A DNA stretch of 64,000 bases from Ixodes scapularis (Eukaryota > Arthropoda > Arachnida > Ixodida > Ixodidae). Of the stretch, positions 56,263 to 64,000 are shown piece by piece. The position numbers and the translations under genes are program-made. Where the stretch lies: the NCBI RefSeq assembly GCF_016920785.2, contig NW_024609884.1:82311647-82375646 (forward strand), in the 5' to 3' direction. The number at the start of each line of letters is the position of its first letter. Positions within the stretch are counted from its first letter, which is position 1. The notes beneath the pieces were generated by a model, which was given only the letters and a program-made list of their open reading frames with translations, did no database searches and had not been told where the DNA came from.

Positions 56263-57051
56263 GGTTGGAATAAGGTTGGAATTTATAAATAAACCTGAGT
56301 TCTTTTTCTTGAGATCCGATTGTTTGTTTGCATTTAAGTTACATCAAAATGTGCATAGCGGGATACGGTGGTCTGTGCTGCGAAATCATGCATTGCGAGG
56401 TGGCCGTATCTCACCATCATAAGTTTTTCCCCAAAGCTTATAATATCATACAAACGACAGTCTGTAAACAGATTCAAACGCGAGTCACCACGAGATCTGA
56501 GCTTCGAATGCCGCACGGCAACGAGCTCAAACTTCAAGGAGACAATTGGCACGCGGCATTTGAACCACGGACATCGTGGTGGCTGATATCTGCAGACTGT
56601 CTTTTAAGGTACTTCTAGTAGAAGCAGACACCGCGATACGACCCGCAAAAATTGCGTAATAAATATTAAAAATATTAAGAGAACGTCACCACGGACTTCA
56701 CTATTGGGCAGAAGATCGATCTATAGGGGGCGTTTTATCGAGCTTCTTGTCCACACAGCGCGGTGTTTACTAACACAGCAACCTAGCATCGTCTGGGCAC
56801 GAGCGCTTCGCTTTGACCAGTGCTTTGGACGCACGAGGAGCGGCCTTTGAATCGTCATCTTCGATTTCTCTGATCAACAACAAACAATAAAATTAGGTTT
56901 TTGTCCACACAGCTGCAGCATGCCGCTAGTGGCGTGACCTGTTCGATCTCCTCCCCAATATACATGCCTTGCACATACGTCGCATGATGACGTCGAACAC
57001 CGCTATCTACCATGCTGGTGGTTGACTTTACGGCCCTTCGCAGCGAGAGCA

Positions 57052-57144
57052 ATGGTAAACTGCGCCGCACTCGGCTGTAGCAATTACCCCGTATCCCGAC
57101 GATCGTCCGATCGTTTCGTCGGCATGCCCCGCGAGACAGAGTAG
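57052..57144 (+). CDS. short THAP-like zinc-finger start
   Basis: A 30-residue frame, MVNCAALGCSNYPVSRRSSD then FVGMPRE, with the Cys-x4-Cys start of a THAP domain, stops at TAG 57142. The expected FH-x-FP is changed to FVGMP. Probably a remnant or the first part of a spliced exon. It lies in GC-rich sequence (57040-57520) that could be a CpG-rich promoter region. Confidence 0.35.
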   Translation: MVNCAALGCSNYPVSRRSSDRFVGMPRETE

Positions 57145-57748
57145 CCGTCAAGTTGAAAGTACGAGCGGCAGGAAAGGGATGCGGCCGCGGATTTTCGAGT
57201 TTGCGGGACGCATTTCATAGCGGCGAACGACGGCACTTTTCCACCGTTGTTTACGTTCGCGCTCGCCTTTGCATCGGCTTTTGCTCGTTCGTGGCCTTCG
57301 TTACATAACGCCGTTTCCACGCTTCGAACGCACCTTCGGGGCTCCCGGCCGAATCCGGGCGAGTGTCGCGCCGCGAGCCCGTCCCGACGGCGATCGGTCG
57401 GCGGCGGCCCCCGTGTGCAAGCTCGCCGAGCCGCCGCCGCCGGGTCATCGGTTTGTGCCGTCCGCGAGCCGGTATTGCAAGGCGCGAAAGTATGCAGGCG
57501 AGCCGGTTACGAAACATCATAATATAAACCCTGAGACAATGAGAGTTGCCTTGTCCGTTATTTGATTTATAATTTATCCTTGTCTCTTACCAGTATTTCG
57601 CAAAATCGTAACAATTTTTCTACAAGCGACTTCTAGAGCCGCTCGTCAAATTATGAAGCGCGCAATTAAGCTTTTTTTCTTTTTTTGGCGACACGGCAGC
57701 CCTTCGCGTCAAAACTTTGTCGGCGGAATTCCGAAACTATTGCTCACC

Positions 57749-57889
57749 TTATGGTGTACCGCAGGAAAGGCTACAAGCGCGAGCTCCTTACTCTGGGGCA
57801 CATCTCGGCGGCACAAGCTCTCGTGCACTAAAAACAGCTGCCAACGTTATGAGCTCGCGCTTCTAGCCTTCGCTGCGGTACAACATAAT
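57749..57889. mobile_element. 140-bp foldback element
   Basis: TTATGGTGTACCGCAGGAAA...CAAGCGCGAGCTC is mirrored by GAGCTCGCGCTTCTAGCC...GCGGTACAACATAA. Confidence 0.7.
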
Positions 57890-57899
57890 GTGGAACGGA

Positions 57900-59674
57900 G
57901 TATAGCGCAATCGCACCAGTGACGAAAAATTCCGCACGTACTGAATAAACGTTATCATCGTAAGCTCAGCACGTTTTTCTAACTTCACGGTATTTTTGTT
58001 GCAAATATGGTGCATGTTAGCGGCATCCTACGCCTTGATAAGCGCACCCGCGCGGTGTGAAGTCAACCACCAGTATGGTGCGAGGCACTGTACTGCGAGG
58101 CCCCGTCCTTCCCTTGCGTGACGTCACTTGCAAAACCTCGTGCTCAGGCTCAAGAAGCTACGCCAAACAACGTGCGGCGATAAAGAACAAAAACATATAT
58201 GCAGCATGATTATTTTTATTTAGGGAAATCCGAATTTTTTTATGTACGGAGCTAATTTTTTTCTGGAGTTTTATACGCGCTACAGATTGCAGACAAATGT
58301 ATCAAAAGGCGCGCTTGTAGAGCTAGCCGCAAATGTCCAGATGAATATCTCAAATTAAGTAATTCAATAAGCATCACAACTTGTCTATCTAAGTCCCCAG
58401 AGCAGCTGTTTCACCGTTCTGCCGCAATACACAAAAATTTGTAAATAGAAGTTGCAGTAACTCGACGTAACAAGACTTTTTCTTAACCCTTCTGCCTCGC
58501 ACCATGCTCCCATGCTGTCGATGACTGGGTTGGGAGCACTAGTGCCACTAAATAAGCTACGCTTATTTAGTGGCTCTAGGGAGCACCTCTGGCACCTCCA
58601 CGCGGAGAAAAGCCGCCTCCTTCTTTTTTTTTTTTTTTTCTGATTGCGCCCTTTCGCACGAATAGGGCCTATTCACTGGATGCCATATTTGTGGGTGCTG
58701 TTTAGAGCGCATGCTCAGAATGAGCTCACGTTAATAAGCTGTTAAGACCGGCAACCTTGACGGTGTGGAGTGCACGTTGCAAAATAACTGTGGAAGTTCG
58801 CCATCAGCACGAGCTCGCCAATCGCGCACACAGCTATGGCCGCCAGCGAATACCCTATGGGACGGTCGGAGAAGCGCTCGCGCGCCGCTCGCGCGCTTCG
58901 GGATCTCCGGGGTCTCGGAGGCCATGGTACTACGTCTTTAGTTTCCCTCAAAGTCCACTCACGGCGTTCACGGCCGTTAAAAGAGTTTAAAAAAAAATTA
59001 TTTTAGAAGCCAGCCGAAATAGCGAAGGACCAAAAAATAAAATGAGATTTCAAAATAAAATGAAGAGAGCACTGTGAAATCAAGTGGCTGAATGGTCGTG
59101 TACCGCCGCTATCAGTAGTATCTATGTACAAACACAACACAGGTGGCGCAGCCCACCGCCCGACTCAATGCATCCAGCCGGCGTTCATTTATCCACACCT
59201 CCATGCTAGAGCAGCCTAGAGCGGCACGCAAGCAGTGCAAGCAAGTGCTGGCAAGGTGTGCTGTGTGTGTGCGTGCGAGTGTCCCATGAGGGAAGATCGG
59301 CGAGGGGTACGATGTATTCGGTTTCTCGAATTAAATTTTTAACTTCCCTCGATTAACTTGGTACTTTCGCGTGTGCGAACGTGCAGACATCCCGCCGAGT
59401 AAGTAATCTGTCTGCTTTAGTCTCCCACGAGCGAATTGTACAAGGTTGCACGTCTGGTCCGTCGCCATGTCGGCGAGGGCGATGTTCACGTCTGTTTTGG
59501 CTCGGGTGTAGCGATACCTTGCCATCGGGAGTCGGTGGGAAATCGGTGCGCTACGAACGGGTCGGAGAAAGGCCTTGCTAGGAGGCAACTCTGCGTGCGA
59601 CAACTGTATCGTCGGACGTGACGAGGTCGCCGAGTGAACCTTACCGGTCTGTTTTGTCCTCTACTTCAAGCGCT
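57900..59674. other. upstream region of the PRELI-domain gene
   Basis: No coding region was recognised. A small inverted repeat (GCCACTAAATAAGC and its mirror) lies at 58543-58574. The GC-rich 59100-59674 stretch probably holds the promoter and 5' UTR. No TATA box stands out. Confidence 0.4.
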
Positions 59675-59766
59675 ATGGTGAAGTTCTACGAGCGGAGGGA
59701 CACGTTCAAGTTCACCTGGGACCAAGTGGCGCAGGGCTTCTGGGCCAGGTACCCCAACCCGTACAG
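59675..59766 (+). CDS. PRELI-like exon 1
   Basis: Encodes MVKFYERRDTFKFTWDQVAQ through YPNPY plus two bases of the next codon. The donor is CAG|GTAAGA. Confidence 0.95.
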
Positions 59767-62700
59767 GTAAGAGCCGAAGTTGCGCTGTAGCTCACAAAGG
59801 CCGGTGCGTGCGACCATTCGCCCGTCCGAACAGAACTGGAGAGGGGGCGCCAAGGGCGCTTTCTGGTTCAGTCTTGACCTTCGCACACCGTAATCGTGCT
59901 CGTTTCTCCGAGAATATTTTTTATTCGACTTCCTGGAGCGTCATGGCTTCGCCGTTACGAAGTGGTCGGGGCGTGTTTCAACTTGTTGCTAGCAAGTTTC
60001 GGAGCAAGCAGAGCAGGCCGAATTGATGTGCTCGTAATGCCCCTCATTGGCTGGCTACAGTCGCGTCAAAGCTAGCAGACAGTTTTTCGGCGCATGCCTT
60101 GCCCAGATATCCCTGCCCCCCATCTGCCCCTTTTTCCACTGCAAGCAGTTGCAGTTCCTTTTGTCGTTTTGAATTCCGCAGACTCACCCCAAAATTAGCA
60201 ATGTCTGCCATCATTTTTACATTAAAGAATAGGGGTGTGAAAGTATTAAATTTTTGAAATATGAATCGCATACGAATAGTTATAATTACGACGCAATTGT
60301 GGACTGGAATGGCCTTCCCGGTGACATCGCAGCCATCGAGGACTCCGCCGCATTTCGCGAAGTGATTCAGCAATATTGTAATACCCACTCCCCTCTCTAA
60401 CGCCTCACGGCCTTGAGGGTATTATAAATAAATAAATAAATGAACTCCCGTGGGCTGGGTTAAAATAAGGCAGTATCTATTCTCCCGGCAGCTGGGAGAA
60501 TAATTTCCCCGAAATTCTACCGGAAGTCTCCTTGCATTGACTGTCTGAAATTATGTAACAACTGCCTGTAGAATACCGACTTTCTTATTCTTTCGGCATT
60601 TCAGGGGAACACGTTTCATGGACAACTTATTCTGGATACATGTTTTATGGACACACATTTCATCAACACTCGTTATGCGAATAGCACGCTGTAAGGACAT
60701 TCCGTTGCAGTGAATCACTGGGACACGAGTTAACCTACTTGCCCCCGCCCCTCCCCCCCTGTTCTCGCCACTTTGCAGCAACAGTTTGCGGCATCAACGT
60801 AGTGCAACACCGGATGCACAACTCTATGTAATTGAATAATTTAGCTTGAAGATTAAATTTTCATGAAGGAACGTAAACTAGAGCCACAGATTACAACATT
60901 GCCAATAGCATGATCTGAGCGCGAAGCTGTTATATCTGTGTCACTGAGCCTTGCTCACCTGACTCGAAAGCAAAACTAGTGCTTGCAAGTGCATTCTGAA
61001 ATATTTGGCAAGTTTCGAATATTGGTAGCATGTCGAATATTCTAAAAATACTGAAGGCTTAGTTTACCAATCGAATACAAATATTGGATTTGTATTATTT
61101 GATTTATATTCGAAACTTTGAAGATTTTCCCACCCCTGTGTACAAACCATTCACCTCCTGGCATTGCATGCTGCCAAATGTGTGTTGTACAAGGAGGGAA
61201 GCCGTGTGCATTGTACCAATTTTTGCAGTGTGCCTGTGTTACAGATGTAGCCAAGTTTGTGCTGTTAACAATCCCACTGCCAGCATGAGGATGCATTTAT
61301 AATGCCATTTGCTATTTATAAAGTGAAACCCATATTCTCACTTGACAGTAGCCAGCAAATGACAAGATACTGATGGCATATGTTTTTTGGCACTGCATTG
61401 CTGGCCGCCGGCAAAAATATACATTTGGATATATTACCGGCAGCTGCCGAGGAATAGTCCGCAAATACTTATTACTGGCAGTATACTCGCGGGATTGAGG
61501 CCAGCTAATTAGGGGGCATCACCAGTACAGTGTTCTGGGCTCTTGTGCCATCTGCTGACACAATAGATGCATGTACATGTGCAGCAGAAAGAACACCTGC
61601 TCTAATTGAAGTGACTCGAGTGTATACTTTTTCTTTTCTTTACTAGGTTTTTTTTTTCTTTTTTTTTTGTCTATTACACAATGAGACATGCTTGATTGCA
61701 TACTGACTTTCCTTTATTTGTGCAGTTCAAAATAATCCAAAACATTGTTGGCCCCCTTCAAATGGACCAGTATATAGTTGATTATTGCTAATAGGTAATC
61801 CTTTTTCCTCAATATTGTTGAGGGGTGACAGTGCACGCATCATATCCACCCGCAGAAAAACGGTAATTGACAAGGAAAGAGTAATGTGGTCCCTGTAAAT
61901 AGTCACTTAAAATAAAAAGCGTATGTGAACAACAGCCCACATATGTTCCATGCTTGATGAGCAGGAAGAGTATTCTGAGTTCTGTTAGTCAGAGTAAAAG
62001 TACGGTGAAACTGGGCCTCATCCCACCATTGAATTTAGCCTCGAAGTGCAGCATTGGGGTGCACACCTGCCCTCTTCCCTTTCAGCACTCATGTCCTGAC
62101 GGAAGACATCGTCAGCCGCTATGTGGAGGGCGGTAAACTGTTCACAAAGCGCCTCCTCACAAAGACCAACCCGATGAACCGGCTGCCGAAGTGGGGGGAG
62201 CGGTTTGTGGGCACCAAGTCGGTGCGCATCGTCGAAGAGTCGGTTGTGGACCCTCGTAGCCGAACTCTGGTCACCTACACACGCAACATAGGTCTCCAAC
62301 ACATCATGGTGAGTGGTGGTTCCAAGACTCTCTGGGCCGTAAAAGTTATCCCAGAAAAGTAATTCAATTGCTGCTAGCGCAGCTGGGATGTAGTCTAGTT
62401 GTCATCAACTCAAGTTCTCTTACAGCTTTATTTTGTCTATCAGAATGCACCCCTGTCTTTGCTGGACCTCCATTCCCTTGCATTTTTCACGTATGTGTGA
62501 GAGGGATGGGGGGAAATAGTGTCACATTCTACAATGGAAATAAGCACCATCTACCATTAACAAACATCAGCGTGGAGCCATTAGAAAGCTGGCAAGTTTC
62601 CAATATTTTCAGTCAGTATCAAGAACAAGCTGGTAGGAGTTCTTAGTCTGCTGCATTTTCAGCTATTACTTGCAGCATAATTATGCTTGCTTTAAAGTCA

Positions 62701-63483
62701 ACTTGAAGACGGGAAGTTCCTTTCAGAAACAGGCGGCAAACATGACCTCTGTCCTTCCGACATTCTTTGTTATTGCCCTCAGTGGAAAATGGTCCTGTCA
62801 GTACCAAGAAATGGGAGAATAAAGTTAACATGAATTATTATTGTAAGTTCTATTGTTGTTGCTGTGGTTTTTTTTTTTATTTAGAAGGTTAGCACATTGA
62901 TGAAATTATATGGTAGTGAAAGGATAAACATGGAGACGGACACAATGTGTCTTCCGTGTGTCGTCGTGTCCGTCCCTGTATTTATTCTTTCAGCAATGTA
63001 TCAATCTTTTGTTGTTTCTTATGAATTGTCAGAGTACCCTATACCCTTGCCCTTGTGACACCAGCACCAGTAGAAGCCAGCACCAGTAGACTCTTCTCTA
63101 TGGTCATGCACCCTCTCGAAAGGGCCTTGTGCCTGAACCGCCCGGTTGACACCGTGGCATTTGTTGTCTGCTCCCCACAGTCAATCGAAGAGAAGTGTGT
63201 CTACCGGCCGGCTCCAGACAACCCGAAGCACACGGTGGTGGAGCGCAGAGCCTGGGTTTCCTCTTCCATCCTGGGCTTCTCGTGCGCCATCCAAGCATTT
63301 GGTGTGGAGCGCTTCAAACAGAATGCGGCCAAGGCCTCCAAAGGCTTTGCCTACGTCCTGGAGCGCATGTTTCCAGGGACCCATCCCGCAGACAAAGAGT
63401 GGCTTCGTTCCAAGCTGGCCACGGAGCTTGCCAAGGCCAAGGCGGTGCCACTGGTGGCTGCCGCCGGCTACAACAACAACTAG
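59675..63483 (+). CDS. PRELI/MSF1 domain protein (PRELID1-like), mitochondrial lipid-transfer protein, three exons
   Basis: Exons 59675-59766, 62086-62308 and 63181-63483 join in phase into 205 codons plus TAG. Introns are GT-AG (CAG|GTAAGA, CTTTCAG|C; ATG|GTGAGT, CCACAG|T). The protein starts MVKFYERRDTFKFTWDQV, then FWARYPNPYSTHVLTEDIV, RLLTKTNPMNRLPKWGERF, VDPRSRTLVTYTRNI, REAWVSSS-like ERRAWVSSSILGFS and VERFKQN-x-x-KASKGF. This is the full PRELI/MSF1 domain with the classical N-terminal MVK and YPNPY motifs. Known family role: with the TRIAP1 partner, PRELID1-type proteins carry phosphatidic acid from the outer to the inner mitochondrial membrane, feeding cardiolipin synthesis. Length is near the usual 190-220. 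The short C-terminal helix ends AAAGYNNN. The ATG gives the family's conserved N-terminus, so the start is firm. Confidence 0.95.
60288..60441 (+). mobile_element. LINE 3' fragment in PRELI-like intron 1
   Basis: The plus strand reads VDWNGLPGDIAAI then AFREVIQQY, a stop and a 3' UTR ending GAGGGTATTATAAATAAATAAATAAAT. Same 3' end as the minus-strand fragment at 42115-42600. Confidence 0.65.
62086..62308 (+). CDS. PRELI-like exon 2
   Basis: 223 bp encoding the central domain (STHVLTEDIVSRYVE to NIGLQHIM). Ends in phase 0 at ATG|GTGAGT. Confidence 0.95.
63181..63483 (+). CDS. PRELI-like exon 3
   Basis: 303 bp including the stop. Encodes SIEEKCVYRPAPDN, the conserved AWVSSS strand and the C-terminal helix. 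Confidence 0.95.
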   Translation, partial: SIEEKCVYRPAPDNPKHTVVERRAWVSSSILGFSCAIQAFGVERFKQNAAKASKGFAYVLERMFPGTHPADKEWLRSKLATELAKAKAVPLVAAAGYNNN

Positions 63484-63830
63484 CAGCAGCCCACAAGGGT
63501 TGCCCGGCACTGCCAGAGTACTCTTTACTGCTGGGACTCGATTTTGAGTGGTTAACAGGGAGGGGGGGGGGGGGGGGGGGGGGAAGCCATTTGATGCTCT
63601 TGTGCCAAGTAGAGTGTAGCATTCCACTGAAAGCTGACACAATGTGCTGTAACTGCCGGAGCAATGTTTGATGGGAAATGGATGCTTTATTGGAATCGGT
63701 GCCTTCGTGGGGCACACGCAGGAGTTGGGATGGGGGTCACTGTTTTGTCTTTTGTTTGTATGCCATTTGTTACTGAGACTGTTGTGTATAGCAGCCGTGT
63801 ATAATAAAATTGCTGTATTTTATGGGCGTA
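63484..63830 (+). other. PRELI-like 3' UTR
   Basis: Contains a G run (63562-63583) and ends with the AATAAA signal at 63803-63808. The cleavage site is expected 10-30 bp further on. Confidence 0.75.
63803..63808 (+). promoter_or_regulatory. polyadenylation signal AATAAA
   Basis: The only canonical hexamer shortly after the PRELI-like stop codon, with a GT-rich downstream segment (TGTATTTTATGGGCGT). Confidence 0.75.
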
Positions 63831-64000
63831 CAGTTAACTCATTGTCCTGTCTTTTTTCTTGATGACTGGGGAAGGGCGATTTGACTTTTACAGACGGTGG
63901 TGTTATGAACCATGTGCACCTCTTCACGGATAAGTAACTTCGGCAGATTATTGGTTCTGATCTTTCTTTTGTATAAGCCAGATGAAGCAAGAGGCACAGT

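Noticed and set aside
63181..63717. Minus-strand ORF of 178 codons opposite PRELI-like exon 3
   Set aside because: Shadow of the real exon, with a poly-Pro stretch from the G run.

Overview
This is a eukaryotic, repeat-dense window, most likely from a hard (metastriate) tick or a close arachnid relative. The evidence is genes with GT-AG introns, a tRNA-derived SINE that resembles the Ruka SINEs described from ticks, a Penelope-like GIY-YIG fragment, CR1-type LINEs, and Bel/Pao and Ty3/gypsy remnants. The species call is inference. All protein names come from motif recognition; no search was run.

Two host genes can be read with clean splicing. At the left, on the minus strand, the first four coding exons of a class-I SAM-dependent O-methyltransferase (COMT-domain family) lie at 17175-17195, 16438-16542, 14460-14565 and 5449-5567. 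All four join in phase. The C-terminal exons are not in the window. Its introns hold many transposons, and intron 3 (8.9 kb) carries a near-6-kb hAT-type element with both another hAT and a CR1 LINE inside it. At the right, on the plus strand, a complete three-exon PRELI/MSF1-domain gene (PRELID1-like, 205 codons) lies at 59675-63483, with a polyadenylation signal at 63803.

Between the two genes (about 17-59 kb) I found no intact host gene. The stretch contains a THAP-domain exon beside a 252-bp perfect zero-spacer palindrome (20637-20888); Penelope-like remnants in inverted orientation (21.3-22.0 kb); nested foldback elements (23.5-24.8 kb); and a degenerate minus-strand CR1-like LINE (about 27-35 kb) with zinc-finger, coiled-coil and SGNH-esterase ORF1 segments. 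Three nested terminal-inverted-repeat elements with recognisable 8-bp target duplications split that LINE. Further right are a 4-unit tandem repeat split by a 5-kb insertion (36.0-41.9 kb), a broken gypsy element (43.4-46.15 kb, minus), a broken Bel/Pao element (46.16-49.44 kb, plus) and more foldback elements.

The most unusual locus is 49444-51023. It is an intronless, frameshifted copy of what looks like maelstrom, a piRNA-pathway gene. It lacks the middle of the protein, has an AATAAA and an A-rich 3' end, and fits exactly between two oppositely oriented LTRs of the same Bel/Pao family.
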